This document shows positions 16,378 through 27,100 of a stretch of 64,000 bases of DNA, one piece after another. A model generated the notes under the pieces. It was not told where the DNA came from, ran no database searches, and saw only the letters and a program-made list of their open reading frames with translations. Within the stretch, counting starts at the first letter, position 1, and the number at the start of each line of letters is the position of its first letter. Origin of the DNA: Streptococcaceae bacterium. Its GTDB lineage: Bacteria; Bacillota; Bacilli; Lactobacillales; Streptococcaceae. The stretch is taken from the NCBI GenBank assembly GCA_031285775.1, contig JAITVN010000066.1, forward strand, positions 1 through 64,000, given 5' to 3'. Both the position numbers and the translations under genes were made by a program.

Positions 16378-19300
16378 TTAACTATTGCCGCTAAATCCGC
16401 CTTGCACCCATGTCATGGTGCCAGAATGGACTAGGAATAAGTTAGCTTTTTCCGTAAATACTACTCCAGCTTTTCCTCCAATAATCCCAATATACACGCC
16501 TCTCGTTCCGTCACCAGAATTAAAAGAGGTTATAGTGAAAGGCGTACCGTTGTTACTGGCATAGTTAGTCCCCACAAATGTAACACCGCCGTCTGCACGC
16601 AATGTTTGCTTAGCAATTAAATATTGACTCAGTGTCAAAGTACCGCCGGCCAGACGATCAGCTGTAATTGTACCTGCCGCGATTTTTGATCCGTTAATGC
16701 TCCCTGCGCCTATTCTATCTGCTGCTAGAGTGCCTGTAGAAATACTCCCGGCGTTAATTCCGATTATGGTCATGTTTGAAGCGTTAATCGTTCCAGCGGT
16801 AATAGTTCCAATGTTGCTGCTTATAGCTGACAAACTTGTGATATTCAGTTTATCCGCCGTGATAGTATCTGCAGCTATTCTTGCCGCTGAAAGCGTCCCA
16901 GTGGTAACACTTGTCGCGCTTATGTTAGTTACTGTTACTTTGCTAGCATCAATGGTACCTGCTGTAATTGCTCCAAGATTCGCATTGATGGCTGCTAAAT
17001 CGGTGACCGTAAACTTATCCGCCGTGATAGATCTTGCAGCTATTTGCGTCCCTGTTATGGTTCCTGCCGCAATTTCAGAGGATGTAATCGTACCTGCCGC
17101 AATATTATTTGACGTTATACTGTTAGCTGCGATCTGAGCAGCCGTAATGGTGCCGTTGACAATCAAAGACCCTGGTGTCATTTTCCCGATGAAAAGATTT
17201 CGAATTAGCTGAGTTCCTGAAAATGTCGTGTCATTTTCCTGAATAAATGTCTTTATGGTTCGAGTATCATTAGCAGTTGTGATATTGCCTGAAATTGTCG
17301 AAGGCGTCACGCTGGCATATACATTTCCGACCGTAGGGTAATTCCATATTCCATTGTAATTCTTAGCAAAAAAACCGATTTTTGTTGTAACTTGGGCACC
17401 ACTCGAGTTTTGTACTGCATTATAAACTTCTGCTGATAGATAGTAAGTGTCGCTTCCATTGACAGGAATGTCCTTAGAAGTTAGGGTATCTCTGGTAACT
17501 GTGTTTTTTCTAAACCAAGGGTCGCCTGACAACTTGCCTGTTTTAGTAATACAGACATTACTGATGGTTACTGTTGATGTCGTTGGAAGGTTGTCCAATC
17601 TATACTGGATACCCGTTGCAGTTGCTGTTGAGACTTCTGCAGCGCTAATTGTATTAATATATGTAACTGAACCTGATTTCTGTGAAGAACTGATATTTTG
17701 CCCAGCGGATATATTTCCCCAGGGAAGACCATTCCATTGTAGGCGCAGCGATCCAGTATAATTATTAGCGGTATCTGTTATTGACCAATAATATGTTATA
17801 GTGACCACATCTCCTGCTGAAAAGTTTGTCGCATATGTACCGCTCGTAAACTTAAGATCCCCGCCACATTGATTTTTAGTTGCATTCCCCGTAGCCACCA
17901 TACTAGTCCCGCTCAACTCAATCAGATTGCAAGGTGTAAATCCATAGAAAGCAGCTGTAGCACTATTTAATGTTGAATAATTTTCAAAGTCTCCAATTAC
18001 CATTTTGTCCGTTGTAATCGAATTTGCTGCTATTTGCGAACCTGTGATTGTATTGGCGGCGATATCTTCAGCTGTGATAGTTCCAGCAGCAATATTGCTT
18101 GAGGTAATCGTGTTTGCGGCAATATTGTTGGCAGTAATAGTCCCTGCTAGAATTTTGTCCCCTGTAATGGTGCCTCCAGCAATTTGCGTTCCAGTGATAG
18201 AACCTGAGACAATTAAGCTGCCACCTGTTTTTTTGTAAATTTTGACATTCCGCACTGCGTGATATTTTCCGTCATTCACGTTGAAACCGAGTAAGAAAAA
18301 CTGTCCTGTTTCCCAATTGGAGGGTAAATTTAGTGTGATGTTATAATTTCCCCAGCCTGCTGTGGCATTAAAACCTGCACTCGCGGATGCGTTGGGGGAA
18401 GTACTGCCGATGGACGGATATATGTAAGCTTGCACATAGAAGGTTCCCACATCTGCTGTTGCTGTGTAAAAATCAAAATCCCAAGAAAGTTGGTCTCCAG
18501 CAGAAAAACTATTCGAAGTGTAGTCTGTCATCCAGATATACTGACCTGAATTGCTTTGCTTTCCAATTTCAGGAATTCCTGAACCTGGGATGACTCTACT
18601 ATTTGTTCCCCAATTTGTGGCAGAAAGCTGCTCACTCCCTGGAACGTTCTCGTCAACTTGAGCATAATTGTTGGTATCTCCAATCATCAGCTTATTCGCT
18701 GTGATAGAATTAGCTGCTATCTCTGAGCCAGTGATTGTCTTGGACGCTATCTGTGTGGCAGTTATGCTGTTAGCCACGATTTTGTCACCCGTAATAGAAT
18801 TTGCCGCGATTTGAGTCGCTGTGATTGTGCTAGCGATTAAATTATTGCCTGAAATAGTTTGTGCTGCGATCTGTGTTCCAGTTATCGTTCCGTCTACCAA
18901 AAGACTGCCTTGAGTCTTTTTAAATATCCGAACATTCTTAATTGCGATATTATTGACAGGAGTTGCATTGGGTCCCAGAAGAAAGTAATTTGCATTGCTT
19001 GGTAATGAACCTATGGTAAGGGTACCAGTATATGTTGTCCATACACTCTTGGGAATGCTCATCGCTGGAGCGTAAAACATTGCAACTGGCGGATTAGGTA
19101 CAGACGTATCATTCGAGTAAAACCAGATACCCCCAGATAAAGCAGGAATTTCAGCATTGTTAGCAAAGATATCAAACGAAAACTGTAACTGATCACCCTG
19201 TTTAAAGCTGTTTGATGTAAAATCTGTAAGCATTAGGTAATTGAATGAAGGATTAAATGGATCGGCTTTTTGAAGTTCATTTACCCCGTTGGAGTTGTAT

Positions 19301-22300
19301 ATTCTTACAGCTCCAAAATTATTCACAAGGCCTGCTGATAGATTGACTGAATCAGGAATATTCTCATCAACTTGGGCATAGTTATTAAAATCTCCAATCA
19401 TGAGACTAGATGCAGTTATGGAGTTAGCTTTGACATTTGCACCTGTGATGGTTCCATTCGCTACAAGGTTTCCTGTGATAGTTGCATTAGCAATCCAAGC
19501 CCCTTGAATATAGGCATTATCAAATTTGACATTTTGTGCTTGAAGTAACCATTGCACCCAGTTTGTGCCATTCCATTGATATGTAAAATAAGGCGATAAC
19601 GTTTCTCCTCCGACTACTAATGGCGTTGTGCCAGTGTACTTCCAAAGCATGCCTGCATATTTGTCCACGGGTGGTATTGTTCCCTCAGCCACGGTTGAGC
19701 TTTGATTGGCGACCCCTTGATCATATTCGGAGAAACAATATTCAGTTGGTAAAGGCTTAGAATTGCGCTCTAACTTGATGTTGCGGATTTTAAAAGTGAA
19801 AGGATAGGTCACGTTTGAAGGGGCTGTAGAAAGCTGAATTCCTAGATTGGTATCGCTAATTCTGAGAGAATCGCCATTTTGAAAATTAGCTGATTTCATT
19901 TTCGAGCCAAACCAAATCTTATTCCAGCGGTTTGCTACTGTGAGCGAGCTCCCTCCATAAAAACGCTGTGTTCCATCATCATTGTCATTTCCAACGTTTA
20001 TTCCTAACTTGTAGTAACAGTTGATGTCGTTATTTATTTTGAAGCCGCCAAATGGCTCCATGACTTCGTAACTGATTACAAAATACTCGGACCAATCAAC
20101 CGGAAAATTTTCGCCAAGTGTTGCCGGAAGTACAACGAGTTGTCCCCATACATCTGCTTTCGCATTATTCACAGTTAACGTCCATGTATTCGTGGACTCA
20201 TCATAGTTACAGCTATCTACGCTTTTTGATACGAAGCGACGCTTGTCAAGAAAATTAGGGTTAGGTTGAATTGCCGTAATCTGCTCAAATGCTTTATCAA
20301 CTGCTGCGTTAGCTGTGCTGTTAGCCGCATTCGCATTTGTGTTGGCTTGATTCGCTAAAGTCTGGAGGTTATTCAGCGAGGATGTCACGCTCGTTAGAGA
20401 ATTCCTAGTGCTGTCTACTGCAATTGAAGCTGAGTTCAATGCATTTGAAGCACTTGAGAGTTTTGTCGCAAGGCTTGATTGAGCTTGGCTATTTACTATA
20501 GCAGCCGAATTAGCTGCGGCTGCAGCGCTACTGATTGCTACGTTCTGACTCGAGATCTTGGCGTCATTACTATTCAGATGAACACTTAAGCTTGATTGTG
20601 TTGCAGCGTTAGTAACCATAGCTGCCGATAAACTAGATTGAGCATTCGCATTGGACATCGCCGCCATGTTCGCAGCACTCACTGCTGCACTAATTGCTGA
20701 GCTATTACTTGACAGCTGTGCATCGTTGCTGGAAAGTCGTCCGACAATGCTTGCTTGTGAGCTAGAGTTTTGTGACAAAGCCACACTTGCGCTGCTGATG
20801 ACTGATGAATTGCTTGAAATCGCTGTAGCAAGACTTGACTGAGCAGCACTGTTTGCAGCTAGATCTTTATCAAGTTGATCAAGTACTGGCTTAATTTCAG
20901 CTGACAAACTGGATTCAAATATTTCCTGCCAGTCGGAACTGATGATCTCAACCCACTGCTTCCCGTCCCATTGGTACACGATTGTTGTTTCGCCATCTTT
21001 TGCGAAGAAAATGTCGCCAACCTTAGGGGTTGGCGGAAAACCGCCAGACAAAGGTCCATAATAATTCGTATTTTTTCCATTTGCTGCCTGAACTGCTGCT
21101 AAAGCCGTTGAGCTAGCCACTTTCACTTCTGCTGTAATTTGATTAACAGCGTTGGCCAAGCTTCCTTGAACAATCGTGTTTTGGCTTCTATCGCTGTCTA
21201 CCTGATTTTTCAGCGTTTGTAAGTGTTGATTGAGCTGTAGCATTCTGTTCAACAGATTTTGAGAGACTTCATTAGCCAAACGAATGAAATTTGTAAATAC
21301 TATCTGATTCTTTGATGGATCAGAAAAACTCATTTCGATTTCTGAAACACGTGCACTGAGTTCGAGCCCGCCTTCAAAAAAATCAAAATTCATGTCAGTG
21401 ATTCTGACAGTATCTCCAATACCCAAACTACCTGAATTTATATTTCCAACTGATTTACTAAAAACTTGTGAATTCATCTGGACTTCATAAGTCACTAAAG
21501 GTAGCGAATATTGTTTAATCTGAGCAAAAGCGTAATTCCATAAATCTTCAACACTGTTTGCGTCAATTGAAAAATCTCTTCGAATCCAGATGTTTCCGCT
21601 TCCCTTGTCCCCCAGCTGTGAAGGGAAAAGTCTTGCGGAGAGCGGCGCGTAAGCTGTGTTTTCACCCTTATTTTTGTAATAAGCAACTTGACCCGCATCA
21701 TTGACAACTTTCCAATTTGACCCTATCCAATCTAGTTTTTTATTGTTATCAGTGACTGTCGTAGCAGTGAATATCTGAGTTTTATCAATTTTTCGTGAAA
21801 CGCCAGCTACCTCTTTGCCAAAAACTAAATTAACATCATTGCGTTTTTTTCCAACACCATTCTCTGGAAAGAGGTTTAGGAAAAGACCGTTCAGGCTCCC
21901 GTCGCCGTTTATCTTTGTCTCGAATTGGAACTCTGCATTAAAACTGTTCAAAATTGAGAGGACTCGTGCAAGCTTTTGTTCCTGAGTATCAAAGGTCAAT
22001 ACCTGAGTGGTTTTAAAGGATTCTTCGCCTTGAATGACAACTTTGGCGTCAGTTAATCCAGCTGCATTTTGCAAATACCATAATATCGAATGTTCATCTG
22101 TATTAACAAAGGCGTTGAGAGATTCGTTGATTAATTCCAGATTCAAGTTTTCACATTGAACCTTGATTGTAAAATCATCTTCTTCTAGTATTGAAATGTT
22201 GAATAAATGAGTCTTTCCCTCATAAAAGAACGAAACATAACCTTGCTCTGTTATTGCAGAGACATCTATATTTGCAATATTATCTACATTCTTTTTGTTG

Positions 22301-22437
22301 ATTGAAAAATCAAAAGTACTTGTTCCTTCACGTAAATAGCGATGCCAATTATCATCATAGTAATGAAGCGCTTTGGGCAAATCATTATCTAGAATTCCCA
22401 CTTTTTTTAAAGTAGAATCATGAATCGTCAGCTGCAT
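16378..22437 (-). CDS. Tail-associated lysin/receptor-binding protein with modular carbohydrate-binding cassettes
   Basis: This 2019-residue protein begins MQLTIHDSTLKKVGILD at 22437, where TAATG overlaps the Dit stop; an AGAGG site favours it over 22458. Residues ~1-400 form the prophage endopeptidase tail (Tal/gp44-like) domain. Residues ~400-720 are a Ser/Ala-rich coiled coil. Further on come repeated units ITGxQIAANSITANKL and three large modules, each opening with a variant of M-x-IGD-x-NY. The first two continue AQVDE and all contain a jelly-roll-like segment and a GSLIVxGTIT exit. The C-terminus is GVYIGIIGGKAGVVF. It should form the tail tip that binds cell-wall saccharide. The repeats predict recombination and host-range change. 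Confidence 0.88.
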   Translation of the reverse strand: MQLTIHDSTLKKVGILDNDLPKALHYYDDNWHRYLREGTSTFDFSINKKNVDNIANIDVSAITEQGYVSFFYEGKTHLFNISILEEDDFTIKVQCENLNLELINESLNAFVNTDEHSILWYLQNAAGLTDAKVVIQGEESFKTTQVLTFDTQEQKLARVLSILNSFNAEFQFETKINGDGSLNGLFLNLFPENGVGKKRNDVNLVFGKEVAGVSRKIDKTQIFTATTVTDNNKKLDWIGSNWKVVNDAGQVAYYKNKGENTAYAPLSARLFPSQLGDKGSGNIWIRRDFSIDANSVEDLWNYAFAQIKQYSLPLVTYEVQMNSQVFSKSVGNINSGSLGIGDTVRITDMNFDFFEGGLELSARVSEIEMSFSDPSKNQIVFTNFIRLANEVSQNLLNRMLQLNQHLQTLKNQVDSDRSQNTIVQGSLANAVNQITAEVKVASSTALAAVQAANGKNTNYYGPLSGGFPPTPKVGDIFFAKDGETTIVYQWDGKQWVEIISSDWQEIFESSLSAEIKPVLDQLDKDLAANSAAQSSLATAISSNSSVISSASVALSQNSSSQASIVGRLSSNDAQLSSNSSAISAAVSAANMAAMSNANAQSSLSAAMVTNAATQSSLSVHLNSNDAKISSQNVAISSAAAAANSAAIVNSQAQSSLATKLSSASNALNSASIAVDSTRNSLTSVTSSLNNLQTLANQANTNANAANSTANAAVDKAFEQITAIQPNPNFLDKRRFVSKSVDSCNYDESTNTWTLTVNNAKADVWGQLVVLPATLGENFPVDWSEYFVISYEVMEPFGGFKINNDINCYYKLGINVGNDNDDGTQRFYGGSSLTVANRWNKIWFGSKMKSANFQNGDSLRISDTNLGIQLSTAPSNVTYPFTFKIRNIKLERNSKPLPTEYCFSEYDQGVANQSSTVAEGTIPPVDKYAGMLWKYTGTTPLVVGGETLSPYFTYQWNGTNWVQWLLQAQNVKFDNAYIQGAWIANATITGNLVANGTITGANVKANSITASSLMIGDFNNYAQVDENIPDSVNLSAGLVNNFGAVRIYNSNGVNELQKADPFNPSFNYLMLTDFTSNSFKQGDQLQFSFDIFANNAEIPALSGGIWFYSNDTSVPNPPVAMFYAPAMSIPKSVWTTYTGTLTIGSLPSNANYFLLGPNATPVNNIAIKNVRIFKKTQGSLLVDGTITGTQIAAQTISGNNLIASTITATQIAANSITGDKIVANSITATQIASKTITGSEIAANSITANKLMIGDTNNYAQVDENVPGSEQLSATNWGTNSRVIPGSGIPEIGKQSNSGQYIWMTDYTSNSFSAGDQLSWDFDFYTATADVGTFYVQAYIYPSIGSTSPNASASAGFNATAGWGNYNITLNLPSNWETGQFFLLGFNVNDGKYHAVRNVKIYKKTGGSLIVSGSITGTQIAGGTITGDKILAGTITANNIAANTITSSNIAAGTITAEDIAANTITGSQIAANSITTDKMVIGDFENYSTLNSATAAFYGFTPCNLIELSGTSMVATGNATKNQCGGDLKFTSGTYATNFSAGDVVTITYYWSITDTANNYTGSLRLQWNGLPWGNISAGQNISSSQKSGSVTYINTISAAEVSTATATGIQYRLDNLPTTSTVTISNVCITKTGKLSGDPWFRKNTVTRDTLTSKDIPVNGSDTYYLSAEVYNAVQNSSGAQVTTKIGFFAKNYNGIWNYPTVGNVYASVTPSTISGNITTANDTRTIKTFIQENDTTFSGTQLIRNLFIGKMTPGSLIVNGTITAAQIAANSITSNNIAAGTITSSEIAAGTITGTQIAARSITADKFTVTDLAAINANLGAITAGTIDASKVTVTNISATSVTTGTLSAARIAADTITADKLNITSLSAISSNIGTITAGTINASNMTIIGINAGSISTGTLAADRIGAGSINGSKIAAGTITADRLAGGTLTLSQYLIAKQTLRADGGVTFVGTNYASNNGTPFTITSFNSGDGTRGVYIGIIGGKAGVVFTEKANLFLVHSGTMTWVQGGFSGNS

Positions 22438-24140
22438 TACAAATACCTCTCTTTCCAAGTCACTTCAATGTCAGCTTCAACAGGGCTAGAAAGCTCAATA
22501 TCTACTTCTTGCTGACCAGGCGACACTCCAAATGCCTTTGAGCCAGTGATGAGGTCTTGCATTGCTGGAGTTGCGCCATAAATGCTGAAAATCTTCCCGC
22601 TTTCCATGTCTACTTTTAAAATATTTCCTTTCTGATACTTGTTGGGATTAGCTGCAACTAAGGTAGATTTATTGACAGTCATTGTGGTACTGGAAGTCAT
22701 GTTTGTTTTTGAAAAATTAAAAGCTCTTAACGTTAAGTTTGACATTTTACTGCCAACACCATTGATGTCAGCAAAGCCGGTGAAGTCATCATCCGTATAT
22801 TTGCCATTTCCAATAAACAAATACACGGACGTGCATACAGAGTGAGTGAATTGAGGCGCAATACTAGGGACTCGACTTTGTCCGTCAAGCTGGTAAGAAA
22901 TCACGCCGTCATTCGATTTAATAATCGAAACGCCACCTTTTCCTTCATTAAAGAAAGCATTATTGTTTCCAGGAGCAGGACGATCATTATATCCTCCGTT
23001 GTCACAGTTGTAGATGACCCGCTGCATTTCCTGACCGCCGACATAAAACTGAAAAGTCGCCTCATTGGCAAGGATGTTACTGATTGAGCGCCGATATTTT
23101 TCAATGATGTAACCACAAATCACATGGCTTTCGCTATCGAGATATAAAAGTTGCAAAAGACCACCTTGACCAAAACGATTGGCCACTGACATAACATTGG
23201 AATAAGAGTTAAAGAATTGAGCGCCAGTGTCTCCATTCTGGTCTGTTGGAATATTTATCTGTAATGCTCCGCCGACATATAGCGCATCAGCTGGGAAAGT
23301 ATTTATTGGATTAAAGCTGATCACTTGAAGTCCAGAATTTTTTAATTTGTTAGGATTTGGGCTTGTATAGGGGTGGTCAGGATTATCAAGGGTGCTGTTA
23401 AATTTAACAACGCCTTGGCTCGCATAAACTTTACTATTCTGAGGGCTTGTAAGTGGAGATTCCTTCCAGCCCTTTGTGAAATATAAATCATCTGCCACAC
23501 TATCCAGCCAAAGCCCGCCAGCATTTATCAGCTGCTGAGAGAAATTTTTCGTGCTTGTTGTAGTGGTGGACGACGTGACTTCTTTTCCGACACTGCCCAT
23601 CTGCAGTACACCTTTGGAGCCTACAATTCCAACATTTGCTGTGTTTCCCTTTAAAGTAATCTTGTATGTTGGAAAACAATCTAGAGTCCCCTTGTTATCA
23701 ATGATGACTTTATATTTACCTGCTGACTGTTTTGTAATATTACTCGACTTCTTCGTAGAGACAGATTCCGCATAGCCTGAAGGAACAATAAACGTCAAGG
23801 TTCCTGTTGATTTCATAAAGTCGAAATCATAAGCTTGATCTCCATCAATAACAGCAAAATACATCAGATCAGGCTCATCATCAAAAACAAGTGGTGCTGG
23901 TTCGCCACTATTTAGTATTCCCGCTAGTTTTCTTTTTAATTGTGAGATCTCTGCTGTCGTTCCATACTTGATAAATTCAAAAGATACTTTAGCAGAGTTG
24001 ATGGTTTGGCTGATAAAATCAGCACCTTGATAAACTTGGCTTTGCAAATTATTCGTCCAGCCAGAACCTATGTCACGGTTTATCTTAGTTATGCCGTCAA
24101 ATAGGTCTGTTAAGACAACTCCGTTAAATGTAATTTTCAT
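22437..24140 (-). CDS. Distal tail protein (Dit), evolved type with inserted domain
   Basis: This 567-residue protein begins MKITFNGVVLTDLFDGITKI, the N-terminal belt domain of siphovirus Dit (~1-130). It ends GVSPGQQEVDIELSSPVEADIEVTW, a typical end of the C-terminal domain. Between ~190 and ~490 is a large insertion with GGALQINIPTDQNGDTGAQFFNS and other beta-rich stretches. It resembles the carbohydrate-binding inserts of evolved Dit proteins. Classical Dit is about 250 residues, so the insertion accounts for the excess. It forms the hexameric hub joining the tail tube to the tail tip. Confidence 0.85.
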   Translation of the reverse strand: MKITFNGVVLTDLFDGITKINRDIGSGWTNNLQSQVYQGADFISQTINSAKVSFEFIKYGTTAEISQLKRKLAGILNSGEPAPLVFDDEPDLMYFAVIDGDQAYDFDFMKSTGTLTFIVPSGYAESVSTKKSSNITKQSAGKYKVIIDNKGTLDCFPTYKITLKGNTANVGIVGSKGVLQMGSVGKEVTSSTTTTSTKNFSQQLINAGGLWLDSVADDLYFTKGWKESPLTSPQNSKVYASQGVVKFNSTLDNPDHPYTSPNPNKLKNSGLQVISFNPINTFPADALYVGGALQINIPTDQNGDTGAQFFNSYSNVMSVANRFGQGGLLQLLYLDSESHVICGYIIEKYRRSISNILANEATFQFYVGGQEMQRVIYNCDNGGYNDRPAPGNNNAFFNEGKGGVSIIKSNDGVISYQLDGQSRVPSIAPQFTHSVCTSVYLFIGNGKYTDDDFTGFADINGVGSKMSNLTLRAFNFSKTNMTSSTTMTVNKSTLVAANPNKYQKGNILKVDMESGKIFSIYGATPAMQDLITGSKAFGVSPGQQEVDIELSSPVEADIEVTWKERYL

Positions 24141-24153
24141 ATTCTAAATATAA

Positions 24154-24183
24154 AAGAAAAAGCCTGAAAAAATCGGGCTTTTC
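24154..24183 (-). terminator. CCCGATTTT-loop hairpin between tape measure and Dit genes
   Basis: On the minus strand GAAAAGCC/GGCTTTTTC encloses CGATTTTTTCA, followed by TTTTAT. It has terminator form inside the late operon and belongs to a set of four similar hairpins (also 28071, 34687, 38632). Confidence 0.65.
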
Positions 24184-24188
24184 TGCTT

Positions 24189-27100
24189 TTAATTTAATAT
24201 TCCCTGAAGTCGATTATTTCTATTCGTTTGGAATTTTTGTACATCTGTAATTGGCTGTGTGATTTCTCTGGCAAAGCTGTTTTTGTCCAAAAAAGCTTGA
24301 ACATTTACTGGACGCTGGGCAATTTTTTTTATCGACTGGACCAGGTTTCCATCATCAAGATTTTTTAGAAGTTGAATAATTTGCCGGAACTCAGCAGTAT
24401 TATCGTTTTGACTTGACGACATCACAAGTGTTTGCTGAGCCTGTTTTATCTTTGTAAGAAAACCAGAGTCTGCGGGAATGCCTACATCGTATCCCACACC
24501 GTCAGCATATTTTGGAATTAATTTTGCTGTCTGTTTTGCTGGGAGAACTTTCGTGCCCCGAGGCAAGTCCATTATCACATCACGGGCTGTTGGTATGAAC
24601 CTTTCACCAGTTGGCAATGTGATAAGTTCACGGTAGAGAGAACCTTTCTGATCGTTTACCAGGGCTGGACCACCTTTGTGATAATCGGTTCCTTTTGCAT
24701 GCCCAGTAACAGTTTTGACAATATTCTGGAATATGCTGGTAATCGTTACAGTTTTATCTTTCACCCCTGCTATGGAATCTTTAGCTGATCTAACTGCCGC
24801 TCCTGTTTTATCTTCTGCAAGCAGCTTTTTTTGTTCAGGCGTTAGAGCGTTCCAACTCTCCAACGCACCTGCTGCAACTCCCTTTTTATTCATGAAGTCA
24901 CTATTGTCAGCCAGCATTTGCTTCAATTCAGCAGGCATTTCATTCCAAGCATTCAAATTATCTTTGCTCGAAGTAATGGCGGCAATGGCAGGGCTACTGT
25001 TTACCAAAAGCTTTTGCTCTTTCGGTGTGAGCTGATCCCACAGACCGCTGGCAATAATTGCTTCGGCAACCTTCTCTTTCGCATTTGATGTCAACTTAGC
25101 ATTCTTTAGAATAAATTGCATGTTCGCCCAACCCTCAGGCGTTTTTATCGAATCTTGTAAAACCTCGGGCAGATTCGTCTTTATCTCCCCTGTTTTCGGA
25201 TCAAGCACCATTCCATTCCAAGCTTTGTTAGCATCTGCCGTATCCTGGGACATTTTCGATGTAGATTTGGCCAGCAAATCAATTTGAGAAGCGCCCGTTT
25301 TCCCTGCTTTTTCAATTTTCTTTGCAACTTCTTCAACCGTTGTTCCATATTTTTCAAATTCTTTTTGGATTTGTGTTAGGGCTTCACTCGCCTCAGCTCC
25401 TGTTTTAGGATTGACTCTACTTTTTGTAGAAAGCGCCTTTTCCGCAGCTTCCTTGTAGGTTTTCTGGTATTCAAGCATGGTATCGTTGTGGCGCTTTTCC
25501 TCTGCCTCAATTTCAGAATTGATTTCTTTTCTGGCTTTTTTATCAGATGTGACTTCAAGACTGTCTTTTAAAGTTTTGATCGTCTTTTTTGATTTTGATA
25601 CTTCTTTATCCATCATTGAATCAACACTGTCCATCAAATCCTTTGCTGAGTTCTTTGACATATCTTGTACATTTCCAGAAAAAGCGGACGCAACATCTAT
25701 TAATTTCTGTCCAGAAACTCCAGCTGATTCGGCCACCGAAGTTATTATCTGACTTTGAAGACGTTGCGTTTCAGCAATTTCTGTTTGTGTCAATTCACGA
25801 TTGTTATCTGCCGCTGTCTGGTAGATCTGAGCAATTCCAGCGGTAATAGTATCGACGTTAGTCTTTTGCTGCTCAAACCCATTTGTCACCTTTTCAACAG
25901 TTTCTTTGGTAGCACCAACTTTTTCTAAGGTTTTCAAAGCAGCCTGTTCGGTGTCATCAATAGCTTTTTTGGCTGAGGTTGAGAGCTCATCCAGCGCTGT
26001 TTTCACACCGCCGATCGCGGGTGCACCTTGCGCATTAAATTGAACAACTGAGTCTGTAACCTTATCAAAGGCACCTTTCATAGGTTCAAGTTTATTTGCT
26101 TGAGCATCGGTGATGTCTGCGCCCCACTCATTGATTTTTTCTTGACTTTTTCTGAAATCCTCCGTCAATTTCCAAATGGTGAATACAGCAATTGCCGCTC
26201 CTGCAATTCCAAGCGCAACTGGTAGTGCGCCAATACCTGCGCTAAGAAGTCCGGCTCCTTCAGCAGCACCTGACATAGCTGTCCCAGCAGCGGTTGCCGT
26301 CGTCCCCGCTGTACTTAAAGCTTCGGATGCTAATCCTGCAGCACTACTTGCTTCTTTGAAGGCTTTTCCCCCTGCAATAGCTGCCTTTATTTTTGAAAAG
26401 CCTGTCGCAGCCCCTCCCAAAAGACTCGACATGTTTCCGAATACATTTAGCATCGGGTAAGAAACAGCAAGAATACCAGCCATTTTTATAATCGTATCTT
26501 GGACAGGTTTTGGCATCTTTGAAAAACCGTCAACCAAGTCTGAAAGCCCTTGAACGACAGGAATAATCGTTGGCAGAAGTTTTTGACCCAGATTAATACT
26601 CAATACTTCCAGCTGAGCCTTTGCTTTCGCGAAATCGTTAGACGCTGCGTTATTCATCTGATCTGCCAAATCTTTAGTATAACCGCTTGCACTTGATGTT
26701 TCTTTTGACAAGTCCTTAAGTGCATCAGCCCCTTGATGCGTTAAGATATTCATAGCTGTTTGCCCTTTTGTACCGAAAGCCTGTGCTAAAAGTCGAGATT
26801 TTTCGACATCATTTAAGCCGCTTGTTGCTTTCTGAGCCTTAGCAATAACATCGGAAAGATCCAACGTTCCATTTTCTACATCATCAACGTTGATTCCCAT
26901 TTCTTTTAGTGCTTCTGATGCTTCAGCTGAGTTAATTCCAAGTTCTTCCATTGCTTCAGCTGATTGTTTAGATGGACGAAGCAGAGATGTAAGTACTGAA
27001 CGAAGCCCAGTACCAGCAGACTGTCCTTCAATACCGTTGTTTGAAAGTAGTCCAATCGCCGAGGCCGTATCCTCTAAAGACATACCCACACCATTTGCAA

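Noticed and set aside
16697-18238. Regular DNA repeats in the tail fibre gene that could suggest a CRISPR array or plus-strand genes
   Set aside because: The periodicity comes from coding repeats (ITGxQIAANSIT) on the minus strand; there are no constant repeats with unique spacers.
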